Below, in pieces: positions 52,010-60,007 of a stretch of 64,000 nt of DNA. The notes beneath the pieces are model-generated. The model saw only the letters and a list, made by a program, of their open reading frames with translations, was not told the origin of the DNA and ran no database searches. This DNA comes from Proteiniphilum acetatigenes DSM 18083 (GTDB lineage: Bacteria; Bacteroidota; Bacteroidia; Bacteroidales; Dysgonomonadaceae). The DNA lies in assembly GCF_000380985.1 (NCBI RefSeq), contig NZ_KB905699.1, forward strand, positions 62,001 to 126,000, written 5' to 3'. Position 1 is the stretch's first letter, and every line of letters starts with the position of its first letter. The position numbers were made by a program, and so were the translations under genes.

Positions 52010-53008
52010 TTATTTTAATTTACGGATCAGTTTCCTTGCTTCTTTTTCACCTTTTGCGTAGGCAGCATCCATAGAGACGATTTTTCCTCCTTTGCTTTTG
52101 CTGATATCGGCGGCCTCAATAAAGGTGAATATTTCCAGAGTTTCTTTTTCCGGTACAGGAGGAATACGTGTCTTGAAAAAATTAAGTATTTCTCTTAAAA
52201 GTGGTTCGTATCCCTTATATTCTCCGGTGGAGACAACTCCTTTGTCTGTGAAAGCACGGCCTCCATACCCATTTTTTCCTGTACGTGTAGCTCTGACAGT
52301 TCCTATGCGTCCATCATCCCAAAGCCCAACAACCATATCGGTTCCTTCTGAGGTCATACGATTTACTGAAACACAGCCTGTTCCCATTACAGTGAAAAGA
52401 ATTTCAGTGCCATGGATACCATACCATGCCATATCTAAGTGAGATGGTTCAAGATGGCCCGGGCTATAGCAATCCGCACCGAGGACCTTACCTAATTCGC
52501 CATTGCGCAGCTTCAGGCTTTCGGAGACATATCGCAATGAAGAGGAAGAGAATACAGGGACATTGTATTGTTTTGCCAATTGGAAAATAGCAATAGCTTG
52601 TGCTAAGTTAGCGCCTATTGGTTTATCGATAAAAACAATCTTTCCTGCTTTAAATACTTCGTAAGCCTGTTCCAGATGCAAATTACCATCATTGGTTTCC
52701 AACAATACACAATCAACTCTCTCCAAAAGTTCGGCAATGGAAGGTACAACCTCCACCCCCATTTCCTTTACCTGCTCTATATAGCCGGGGATTCGATCAT
52801 AACTCGATTTGATTGTTTTTGATCCATAGGGATAGGCGGCCACAATGGTAAAATCCTTGAACTCTTCTTTTTTGTCTTTTCCATTCAGAAATTTAGTGAA
52901 TGCAATGGAGTGGGAGGTATCCAATCCGATAATTCCTACTTTTATCTGTGCCTGGGCTATCAATAAAAGTCCCGACAAAATAGTTGATAAAATAATTTTT
53001 AGTCTCAT
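52010..53008 (-). CDS. Secreted Gfo/Idh/MocA family oxidoreductase (332 aa)
   Basis: Starts MRLKIILSTILSGLLLIAQAQ, a Sec signal; the ATG 30 bases upstream would add a charged leader and is less likely. IKVGIIGLDTSHSIAFTKFL is the Rossmann loop; IVFIDKPIGANLAQAI has the conserved Lys-Pro. LEPSHLDMAWYGIHGTEILFTVMG is the substrate helix. It is the first of the four oxidoreductase genes and is 5 bases from the next, so they form one transcript. It follows nagB by 58 bases. Confidence 0.87.
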   Translation of the reverse strand: MRLKIILSTILSGLLLIAQAQIKVGIIGLDTSHSIAFTKFLNGKDKKEEFKDFTIVAAYPYGSKTIKSSYDRIPGYIEQVKEMGVEVVPSIAELLERVDCVLLETNDGNLHLEQAYEVFKAGKIVFIDKPIGANLAQAIAIFQLAKQYNVPVFSSSSLRYVSESLKLRNGELGKVLGADCYSPGHLEPSHLDMAWYGIHGTEILFTVMGTGCVSVNRMTSEGTDMVVGLWDDGRIGTVRATRTGKNGYGGRAFTDKGVVSTGEYKGYEPLLREILNFFKTRIPPVPEKETLEIFTFIEAADISKSKGGKIVSMDAAYAKGEKEARKLIRKLK

Positions 53009-53066
53009 AATGATTGAATTTTTAGAATCAAGAACCAAGATTCAAGACACAGTATCTATTGTTTTT

Positions 53067-53807
53067 TTAATTTAAAAGTGATGCACTTGCTTTATCCAGG
53101 TAGAGAACGGCATCTTCTTTTGTTCTCAAGATAGTAGCCGGACATTTCTCGCTGATCTCTTCGTTTAATGTGCGGTAGACCGCCTCAGCCTTGTTTTTAG
53201 CCGGTACCATGCAGAACATATATTTAGCTTTCAACAGGGCAGGGATGGTAACTGTAATAGCATGGGTAGGTACCATGTCTATGCCGGAAAACAGATTCTC
53301 ATTTACTTGCTGTTGCCTGCAAGACATATCCAGTTCTACTACTTTTACTTGTTTCGGATCATTGAAATCAGCTACAGGAGGGTCGTTGAATGCAATATGT
53401 CCGTTCTCCCCAATCCCGAGACAAACAATATCTACCGGGTACTGATTCAGCAACCCCGCATATCTTTCACACTCAGCGTAAGGGTCTTCGGCCCTGCCGT
53501 TTATATAATGGATACTTTTAAACGGGACTTTGTCGAAAATACGCTCTTTCAGGAAATTTCCGAAGCCTTGCGGCGCATCTTTTTCCAATCCTATATACTC
53601 GTCCATATGAAAAGCATTGATCTTTTCCCAGCGGATTTGCTTATCGGCAATCAACTCTTTCATAAAATCACCTTGTGATGGTGCGGCCGCAAAGATCATA
53701 TTGATCTCCTCTTTCTCTCCGAGTAATTGCCGGATGATCTCCGATACATTAGCCGCCGCTTCCTTACCCATTTCCTCTCGCGTATGGAAGATCTTCACTT
53801 CCAACAT
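53067..53807 (-). CDS. nagB: Glucosamine-6-phosphate deaminase
   Basis: Cytoplasmic enzyme that converts glucosamine-6-phosphate to fructose-6-phosphate and ammonia. Motifs are NMIFAAAPSQGDFMKEL (phosphate loop), NAFHMDEYIGLEK with the catalytic Asp, and VCLGIGENGHIAFNDPP, diagnostic for the family. From MLEVKIFHTREEMG it has 246 residues. Earlier ATGs at 53855 and 53915 are in frame, and the former would overlap nagA by 20 bases. It follows nagA, completing GlcNAc-6-P breakdown. Confidence 0.9.
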   Translation of the reverse strand: MLEVKIFHTREEMGKEAAANVSEIIRQLLGEKEEINMIFAAAPSQGDFMKELIADKQIRWEKINAFHMDEYIGLEKDAPQGFGNFLKERIFDKVPFKSIHYINGRAEDPYAECERYAGLLNQYPVDIVCLGIGENGHIAFNDPPVADFNDPKQVKVVELDMSCRQQQVNENLFSGIDMVPTHAITVTIPALLKAKYMFCMVPAKNKAEAVYRTLNEEISEKCPATILRTKEDAVLYLDKASASLLN

Positions 53808-53835
53808 TCCTTTAGTGAATGTGATTACATTCGTG

Positions 53836-55026
53836 TTAATTTCGGTATATGACATTTCCTTCCAAGATTGTATATGAAACATTAATATTATCATCAAAAA
53901 TAACAAAATCAGCATCCTTGTTTTTTTGGATAGATCCTTTCTGCTGATCTATCTTCATCATGCGGGCCGGGGTTAAGGTCATCATCTTTACCGCTTCCAC
54001 CAAAGGGACTTCGGCTATATTTATCATGGTTCTGACTAACCGGTCGGTAGTAGCAACACTTCCTGCAAAAGCTGTACGATCGGGTAGTTTGGCTACACCG
54101 TCTTCGATGATCACCTTCTGCCCCTTGTCGAGGCTACCCAGGATAGACTCACCGTCAGGCATTCCTGCTCCCCGCATTGAGTCGGTACATAGCGCGGTTT
54201 TGTCAGGCCCTTTGAATTTATATACGAACTGAAGTAAGGATTTAGGCAGATGTACCCCATCGGCAATGATCTCCACATTCATGTCATCGATCAGGTAGGC
54301 CGCTTCTACAATACCGGCATACCGGAAGGCGTTTCTGCGGGTGATGGTCGACATAGCCGAATAGAGGTGGGTAATATGGTTGAATCCGGCGTTGTAGGCA
54401 TCCACAACCTCTTCATAGATAGCATCGCTATGGGCGATAGAGGTGAGGATATTTCTTTCCCTGAGAACTTTACCAAACTCCAATGCACCGGGGAGCTCGG
54501 GCGCCAGGCTCCAACGAACGATGTCGTCCGATGCAGCCAATACCTTATTGTATTCTTCCGGTTCGGGATTTCTGAGGTATTTGGGATCCTGGGCACCCCG
54601 TTGGTTATAGGCAAAGTAGGGGCCTTCAAGGTGAAGTCCAAGAAATTTGGCTCCTTTGGTATTCTGTTTTACTGCTTTTTTATAGGTGGAGAATGTTTTC
54701 ATCAACTCTTCGAATGTACTGGTAAGAGTTGTAGGTAAAAGTGCGGTAGTCCCGTGCTTTGCATGTGTTTCCGCCGCACCGAGGTACGCTTCGACGGTTC
54801 CGTCCATAAAGTCGTGTCCGCCACCCCCGTGCGTGTGGATATCAATGAAACCGGAAGAGACATATTTGTCCCGGGCATCGATGACCACATCTCCGTCATC
54901 TGAAATAACTTCGTGAGGGTTTACAATATCGACTATTTTTCCGTTCTCGCATACAATGGCCAGATTCTCTTCTATCCTATCAGGGAAGATGATCTTTCCG
55001 TTTTTTATGATGATTCGGTTATTCAT
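53836..55026 (-). CDS. nagA: N-acetylglucosamine-6-phosphate deacetylase
   Basis: 396-residue amidohydrolase that deacetylates GlcNAc-6-phosphate to glucosamine-6-phosphate, feeding NagB. Metal and substrate motifs are SGFIDIHTHGGGGHDFMDGT, LGLHLEGPYF with the metal Glu, SIAHSDAIYEE, ITHLYSAMSTI and LCTDSMRGAGMPDGE with the catalytic Asp. GSVATTDRLVRTMI is the C-terminal beta-strand return. Length is normal. It is the second gene after the MFS permease in the transcript. Confidence 0.95.
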   Translation of the reverse strand: MNNRIIIKNGKIIFPDRIEENLAIVCENGKIVDIVNPHEVISDDGDVVIDARDKYVSSGFIDIHTHGGGGHDFMDGTVEAYLGAAETHAKHGTTALLPTTLTSTFEELMKTFSTYKKAVKQNTKGAKFLGLHLEGPYFAYNQRGAQDPKYLRNPEPEEYNKVLAASDDIVRWSLAPELPGALEFGKVLRERNILTSIAHSDAIYEEVVDAYNAGFNHITHLYSAMSTITRRNAFRYAGIVEAAYLIDDMNVEIIADGVHLPKSLLQFVYKFKGPDKTALCTDSMRGAGMPDGESILGSLDKGQKVIIEDGVAKLPDRTAFAGSVATTDRLVRTMINIAEVPLVEAVKMMTLTPARMMKIDQQKGSIQKNKDADFVIFDDNINVSYTILEGNVIYRN

Positions 55027-55070
55027 AGAAACTAAAAATTAAAAGTGAAAAACTAAAAACTATTTGATTT

Positions 55071-55140
55071 ATAGATGAGTAGATTTACTGATTAGTAGAT
55101 TAATCATCAAATTATCACATCAATCAAATTATCACATTAA
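55071..55140. repeat. AT-rich simple repeat between MFS gene and nagA
   Basis: Iterated words gattagtaga and catcaaattatcacatcaat; positions 55103-55124 equal 12683-12704 exactly. The tail runs to the stop codon of the MFS gene. No hairpin or frame of interest. Confidence 0.5.
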
Positions 55141-56492
55141 TTATTTGTTTTTCTCCATGATTTGATTTTGTGTCCACTGGCAGCGTACCAGACAATATAG
55201 GCAAAGCAGGGAATCAGGATCCAATATGCCTGCTTCATTGCTTCAAAGGGAGATAAAGATGCATTCAATTCCACAAAAGCATTGTACACAATGGGCATGA
55301 TGGCGCTTCCGCACAGGGCCATCACCAGGAATGAGGCACCCAGATTGGTGTATTTTCCTAACCCGTTGATAGCCAGCGGCCAGATGCCAGCATAGAGCAA
55401 AGCGTTTGGAAGCCCCATCATTACTAAATACCAGAGGGAGATATCGGAAGTGATACCAAGAAACCGTACTGTTCCCGATGTGGTTATTATCATCACAGAT
55501 AGCAGTAAATTGATGGAGGCACAAATCAGGAGGGCGTTCCGCTGCTTCAGGTATTTTGGTATAAGCGCGATTCCTAAGAAATAACCGATAAACGTCAATA
55601 ACATGGTATAAGAGGGGATATTCTGAGCTGGTCCCGCCAGACTCTCCCCCATAGTCCCTGCGTATTGAATACTGGTACCCAACGCGATCATCTGGGTTCC
55701 TATATGAAAGAACATGGCAATCACCCCTAAAATAAGCGCCGGATATTGTAAAATGGATTTATGTGAATTTACATCTTCTGCTGACTGTTTATTTACTATA
55801 GAGGGATCTAAATCAGGCAAAGGTGAGTAACGGACAATTATACCGAAGATAAAAAGTGCAATACCTAAAATGAGATAAGGTGTCATTACTCCCTTTATTA
55901 AAGTATCTAAAGCTGTTTCCAAGGCTATTCCAGTGTAATTTCCCGCTTCAATCTCCCGCATAAGTACTTTGTCGGATTCCCTGATAACGACAGCTGCAAA
56001 TATCAGATTTGCAATTACCCCTGCCAGTTTATTACCGGTACCTACAATACTCATTCTTTTGGCAGCACTCTCCATGGGACCTACAATAGTTACATAGGGA
56101 TTAGCTGCAGACTGAAGAATAGCCAGTCCCACTCCTAACAGGAATAATCCCAAAAGAAATATTTGATAGATACGCCAGTAAGCAGCCGGAACAAAAAGCA
56201 AAGCTCCTATCGACATACACCATAATCCAAACATCATTCCTTTTTTGTAACCTACCTTATTTAATAAAAAAGAGGAGGGAATTGCCATAATCAAATAAGC
56301 AATATAAAAGGCAAATGTCACCAGGTAGGACTGGAAATTCGATAATTGAAGAGTTAGCTGGAAATAGGGTATTAAGATGGTGTTTACCCATGATACCAAT
56401 CCGAAAATAAAAAACAGCAGTGCCAGTATTATCATCGATTTGATGGTAGCGCTTCTGTCTTGTACATGATTGATTTGAGGACTGTTACTCAT
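55137..56492 (-). CDS. MFS sugar permease of the FucP/GluP/NagP type
   Basis: 451 residues, 12 predicted membrane helices. FIFGLVSWVNTILIPYFQLT is the N-terminal FucP-type signature. LLGVGLAILQSAANPYVTIVG is the diagnostic helix 4 loop, and WPLAINGLGKYTNLGASFLVM is helix 10. It brings a monosaccharide across the inner membrane with protons. With nagA and nagB beside it, GlcNAc or another N-acylated amino sugar is the likely cargo. It is the first gene of the nag-oxidoreductase group. Confidence 0.92.
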   Translation of the reverse strand: MSNSPQINHVQDRSATIKSMIILALLFFIFGLVSWVNTILIPYFQLTLQLSNFQSYLVTFAFYIAYLIMAIPSSFLLNKVGYKKGMMFGLWCMSIGALLFVPAAYWRIYQIFLLGLFLLGVGLAILQSAANPYVTIVGPMESAAKRMSIVGTGNKLAGVIANLIFAAVVIRESDKVLMREIEAGNYTGIALETALDTLIKGVMTPYLILGIALFIFGIIVRYSPLPDLDPSIVNKQSAEDVNSHKSILQYPALILGVIAMFFHIGTQMIALGTSIQYAGTMGESLAGPAQNIPSYTMLLTFIGYFLGIALIPKYLKQRNALLICASINLLLSVMIITTSGTVRFLGITSDISLWYLVMMGLPNALLYAGIWPLAINGLGKYTNLGASFLVMALCGSAIMPIVYNAFVELNASLSPFEAMKQAYWILIPCFAYIVWYAASGHKIKSWRKTNN

Positions 56493-56604
56493 ATTGTTAT
56501 AAATTAAAAAAATATGCTCCGGTGTTTCAATGTACTAAAGCACAAAATTATTTTTTATATGGTATAGAATTGCTTTAAAAACGTAATTGTGTTTTCAAAT
56601 AACG

Positions 56605-57768
56605 TTATGCGGTACGGGAATCACTGTATTTCTTACGATATTCGATAGGAGTACAGCCTTTCATCTTTTTGAATATTCTTGCGATATTCTTACAGTCATT
56701 GAATCCTGACTCTAATGCCAGGTCGAACAGGGTTCTTTCAGTGGTTACCAATAAATGTGCGAAATAATCGATTCTGCAACTTAGGATAAACTGATAGATA
56801 GAGGTTCCCATTTCATCTTTGAACTTCACTTCCAGGTTACGTCGGGACAACGGGACCAATTGTGTAAGTTCCTCTATATTGATATCGGAGATAAAATTGT
56901 CTTCTATAAAATTTACTACCTGTGAAATATATTCATTCGCAATATCATACTTTTCTGTAGATTTCCTAAGTTCAAACCTGGTCGGACGGATAATGATATT
57001 GAACGGTTCTTTAATTTCTCCCCTGCTCATCCTGTCGATGAGCCTGCCTGCCTCATATCCTCCTCTTTCCACATCGGTAACAATGGAAGAGATAGGTGGG
57101 TCGGACAGATTACAGATCAGTTCGTCATTATCTACTCCCAGCAAAGCAATCTCTTCGGGAATTTGTATATTATTGATCTTGCAGATTTGGGATACCCTTA
57201 ATGCGAAATTATCGTCGCAGGCAAACAGCCCCACAGGTTTAGGCAGTGATAAGAGCCATTCGTCGAGCTGTATATGGCTGGTACTCCATTCTTCCCCGTG
57301 CAGATTTTCACTTTCGAAATAATGATAATTTCCGCCGACTTTTTCTATTTGAGACCTAAATCCCTCAGCTCTTTCGCGGGACCAAACCACCCCTTTATTT
57401 CCATAAAATGCAAAATTCCGGTAACGTCTTTTAATGAAAAATTGAGCAGCCATCTCTCCGGTGCCGAAATAGTCTCCGGTCAGATTGGAGAAATAGAGAC
57501 TCCGCTCTTTATAATTTTGAAGTAGAATTGGAATGTTTAACGACTCCAGCAGATTAGTACCCTCATGGTCCCACCGTGCCACAATAGCGTCTGCTGCCCA
57601 TTCTTTGGCCCACTCCACGATCCCTTCTTTACCGTACAGTGTTTTATAGTAGGAGGGTAGGCGATAAAAGATCCAGGGACCGTGTTCCTTGGAATATTGG
57701 ATCAACCCTCTGAGCAGCCGGCGACTGAATTCGCTGGAATAATCAATAAGAATAAGTATTTTTAGCAT
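56605..57768 (-). CDS. XylR-type regulator: sugar-binding domain plus AraC HTH
   Basis: 387 residues. The first ~270 residues are a LacI/periplasmic-binding-like sensor (LIDYSSEFSRRLLRGLIQYS, PVGLFACDDNFALRVSQICK, IALLGVDNDELICNLSDPPI). The last ~110 are an AraC HTH (DINIEELTQLVPLSRRNLEV, ESGFNDCKNIARIFKKMKGC). This is the layout of E. coli XylR. Divergent or adjacent regulators of this kind usually control the next operon; the MFS-nag genes start 112 bases downstream on the same strand. The effector is probably the amino sugar or a phosphate of it. Confidence 0.88.
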   Translation of the reverse strand: MLKILILIDYSSEFSRRLLRGLIQYSKEHGPWIFYRLPSYYKTLYGKEGIVEWAKEWAADAIVARWDHEGTNLLESLNIPILLQNYKERSLYFSNLTGDYFGTGEMAAQFFIKRRYRNFAFYGNKGVVWSRERAEGFRSQIEKVGGNYHYFESENLHGEEWSTSHIQLDEWLLSLPKPVGLFACDDNFALRVSQICKINNIQIPEEIALLGVDNDELICNLSDPPISSIVTDVERGGYEAGRLIDRMSRGEIKEPFNIIIRPTRFELRKSTEKYDIANEYISQVVNFIEDNFISDINIEELTQLVPLSRRNLEVKFKDEMGTSIYQFILSCRIDYFAHLLVTTERTLFDLALESGFNDCKNIARIFKKMKGCTPIEYRKKYSDSRTA

Positions 57769-57791
57769 AATGGAAGGTTATTAGAAAAACG

Positions 57792-57804
57792 TTCACTAAA
57801 GTTA
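57792..57804 (-). promoter_or_regulatory. Possible -7 region of the XylR-type regulator
   Basis: The minus strand reads TAACTTTAGTGAA, about 24 bases before the start codon, as before the epimerase operon. No good TTTG lies at the expected distance. Confidence 0.4.
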
Positions 57805-57810
57805 GACTAT

Positions 57811-57901
57811 TTGAGTCGCCTGCGCTCCTCGATTTTCAATTCTCGCCATGGCATAGTTCAAGCAAGCTTGACTCTGCTCATTTGGCTTAACGAAAAAGTT
57901 C
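57811..57901 (+). repeat. Copy of dispersed intergenic repeat (longest)
   Basis: Begins ttgagtcgcct, then cctcgattttcaattctc and gccatggcatagttcaagc, and ends tttggcttaacgaaaaag. The first part matches 18816-18848, the second matches 41093-41150 and the four units at 18851-19046. It lies upstream of the regulator gene. Confidence 0.65.
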
Positions 57902-57966
57902 AAAAATCGAAAAACACCTCATTTATGCCTCAAATATAGATATTTTTTTATATAACCAAAAATTTT

Positions 57967-58057
57967 AAAAAAAAGAGGCCCCCTCGATCGAGAAGGCCTC
58001 TTTTGTATCGGTTAACGTGATATCAGCGTTAAGGTAAAAAAGATTGTTTTAGGTTAT
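57967..58057 (-). ncRNA. Predicted small RNA (about 90 nt)
   Basis: A stand-alone minus-strand transcription unit with no frame in it. An exact Bacteroidota promoter precedes it: TTTG at 58090-58093 and TATCTTTG at 58063-58070 with a 19-base spacer. It ends at a strong terminator (stem 57971-57980 with 57995-58004, eight T on the minus strand). Inside is a perfect 6-base hairpin (58012-58017 with 58026-58031). It lies between rpsO and the XylR-type regulator. It could instead be an attenuated leader of the regulator gene, whose start is about 200 bases beyond. No known family was recognised. Confidence 0.6.
57971..58004 (-). terminator. Terminator of the predicted small RNA
   Basis: A 10-base stem AAAAGAGGCC/GGCCTCTTTT with an inner palindrome ctcgatcgag, followed on the minus strand by a run of eight T. 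Confidence 0.85.
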
Positions 58058-58062
58058 CGATA

Positions 58063-58093
58063 CAAAGATAGAGCGCTATTTTGAATCTGCAAA
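58063..58093 (-). promoter_or_regulatory. Promoter of the predicted small RNA
   Basis: Minus-strand TTTG, exactly 19 bases, then TATCTTTG. It matches the consensus at every defined position. Confidence 0.8.
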
Positions 58094-58194
58094 ATAAAAA
58101 AATATGTTATAAGACATATTTCTGTAACATATTTTTAAACGATGCCATTTATATCCAATAAAAAATATATATGTAAATGTTTGTTATTTTGTTT

Positions 58195-58267
58195 GTTATG
58201 TGTGAGCCCTTGCTCATTGGTACCATTGAGTGAATGCTTAAATTCATTTAAGGGAAGGACTCATAAC
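58195..58267. repeat. Structured inverted repeat after rpsO terminator
   Basis: The ends gttatg and cataac pair, as do ccctt and aaggg. Inside are ctcattggtaccattgag (palindromic apart from two T-T mismatches) and a perfect hairpin cttaaa-ttca-tttaag. It could fold as a three-way junction. It is outside any frame. Confidence 0.5.
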
Positions 58268-58270
58268 AAA

Positions 58271-58305
58271 AAAAGAGGATAAAAACAGTTGTTCCATCCT
58301 CTTTT
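58271..58305 (-). terminator. Rho-independent terminator of rpsO
   Basis: A 10-base perfect stem (58271-58280 with 58296-58305) followed on the minus strand by a T run. It lies 19 bases after the rpsO stop. Confidence 0.9.
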
Positions 58306-58323
58306 CGTCTCTCTTTGAGAAAA

Positions 58324-58593
58324 TTATTTTCTGATGCCCAGTTCCTTGATAATAGAACGATATCTTTCGATATCCGTATCAATCAGATAATCGAGTAAAC
58401 GGCGACGCTTACCCACTAAAATTCTCAATGCTCTTTCTGTGCTATAATCTTTTTTGTTTGACTTGAGATGTTGAGTCAAATGCGAAATACGGTAGGAGAA
58501 CAATGCTATCTGCGCTTCTGGTGAGCCAGTATCAGTGTTGGACTTCCCGTATTTGGCGAAGATTTCCTTCTTTTTAGCAGAATCTAAATACAT
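58324..58593 (-). CDS. rpsO: 30S ribosomal protein S15
   Basis: 89 residues from MYLDSAKKKEIF, the normal S15 length; the longer frame would add 28 residues containing the promoter region. NTDTGSPEAQIALFSYRISHLTQHLK and RRRLLDYL are the S15 16S-rRNA-binding motifs (given in parts: TGSPEAQIALFS, ISHLTQHL, GKRRRLLDYL). It is monocistronic with its own promoter and terminator. Confidence 0.97.
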   Translation of the reverse strand: MYLDSAKKKEIFAKYGKSNTDTGSPEAQIALFSYRISHLTQHLKSNKKDYSTERALRILVGKRRRLLDYLIDTDIERYRSIIKELGIRK

Positions 58594-58635
58594 ACTGATT
58601 TGTAAATAATATAATTGTATAAAACTTTTGGGTTG

Positions 58636-58666
58636 CAAAGGTACACCTAAATTTGCTAATTCCAAA
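58636..58666 (-). promoter_or_regulatory. Promoter of rpsO
   Basis: Minus-strand TTTG (58663-58666), 19 bases, TACCTTTG (58636-58643). The leader is about 37 bases. Confidence 0.8.
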
Positions 58667-58738
58667 CAGTTTTGCAATTTTCTTTAGTTGCAATCACTAT
58701 ATCATCAAATCATCACTACCTGTCCCGATTTATCGGGA

Positions 58739-60007
58739 TCATTCCGCTCTTCGCCGTAATTTCCCGCTCAATCGTTTCACTGCATCCATTATCTCCTGAT
58801 TCGGTTCAATTACGTTATATTCGCCCCAGAAGTCAGGATCAAGAAAATGTTCCACCTTTTCAGCGATTACATCAGTAGACCTGATCCGTTCGTTACGGGG
58901 GAATTTCACCACATTGTTGTCATATCTGTCGGTAATAGCCATTTCCGAGCCGATAGTGTAGGTAGTGGCAAACAGGCCGAAGAATCGGTTTGTCCATCGC
59001 ACGCGGAATGAAACTTCAGTACTGCTATAATTAAAGAACCACTTTCCGTTATTTTCAGTAAAATCCACTACATATTGTGCCTTGCTTACTTCCACCCTCA
59101 TCTTCGACGGTTTTCGTCTGATAAATATATTAGCTGCATCTTTGCGGTCTTCCACATTCATATTAAATTCCATACGGGCGAAGGCGAGGGATGCAGCATC
59201 CAGATAAATATTTCCCCTGAACAGGATTTCTTTTATTCCCGGATGGGGTGCAAATGAAATGATATAGTGTGGTTTGTCGTTGATATTAATCAGTCCCTCG
59301 ATATGAAATTGATACTCTGATGCATCTGTTCCGAAAACGATCTCCGGGTTTTTAGCAATATCAAGCATCAGCGCATCGCTGATACCTCCCTGAAATTTCA
59401 GAAGGACGGTGTCGCGGGGAGAGATATCGGTGGCCTTGCGTCCAATATAAATTTTGGCCTGATCATTACTGTAAGAACTGTAGGTGGCTTTATAAATATC
59501 CAGCACTGTCTCTACCAATGAAATATAATTTGATCCCTTCTTTACCGACTCACGATAGAAAGCAACCATCATATGAGGATTGTCGGGGTAGTTCTGTGGA
59601 ATACGTTGTAATGCCTCGCGTATTAACTCTTTTCCGTCACCCGAAACTACGACAACTTCACTCAGTTCGATGGGGGAGGGCTTTAGAGTAATATGATTGT
59701 TAGGATTATCGATCAGCGTAATTATCGGAATCTCCCGGTTCTCGTATCCCAGATAACGGATAAGCAGTTGTGAATTTTTTGTAAAAGCAGGGACACGAAT
59801 AGAGAAATATCCATCCTGGTTGGTGACGCTCGATACATTCACCTGTTGTGCCGAAACACTTGCATTCACCAGTGGCTCATTGGTGTCGCCACCGAGCACC
59901 CTGCCTCTAAGCAGATAGGTGGAATCCGGCTGAGCAGTATTTCCGGAAAACAGGCTCGAAGTCGATAGGAGACAGAGAAATAGAAGCAGACGGAATAAGT
60001 TGTTCAT
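58739..60007 (-). CDS. Exported CarboxypepD_reg-like domain protein
   Basis: 422 residues with a signal peptide (SLFSGNTAQ). An N-terminal carboxypeptidase regulatory-like beta-sandwich (LRGRVLGGDTNEPLVNASVS, TNQDGYFSIRVP) resembles the front domain of SusC proteins, but no TonB plug or barrel follows. The rest (about 125-422) has GKELIREALQRIPQNYPDNP and is beta-rich; it resembles Bacteroidota DUF5686-like or envelope proteins of unknown function. Alone on its strand between rpsO and nadB. I cannot assign a role. Confidence 0.7.
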   Translation of the reverse strand: MNNLFRLLLFLCLLSTSSLFSGNTAQPDSTYLLRGRVLGGDTNEPLVNASVSAQQVNVSSVTNQDGYFSIRVPAFTKNSQLLIRYLGYENREIPIITLIDNPNNHITLKPSPIELSEVVVVSGDGKELIREALQRIPQNYPDNPHMMVAFYRESVKKGSNYISLVETVLDIYKATYSSYSNDQAKIYIGRKATDISPRDTVLLKFQGGISDALMLDIAKNPEIVFGTDASEYQFHIEGLININDKPHYIISFAPHPGIKEILFRGNIYLDAASLAFARMEFNMNVEDRKDAANIFIRRKPSKMRVEVSKAQYVVDFTENNGKWFFNYSSTEVSFRVRWTNRFFGLFATTYTIGSEMAITDRYDNNVVKFPRNERIRSTDVIAEKVEHFLDPDFWGEYNVIEPNQEIMDAVKRLSGKLRRRAE

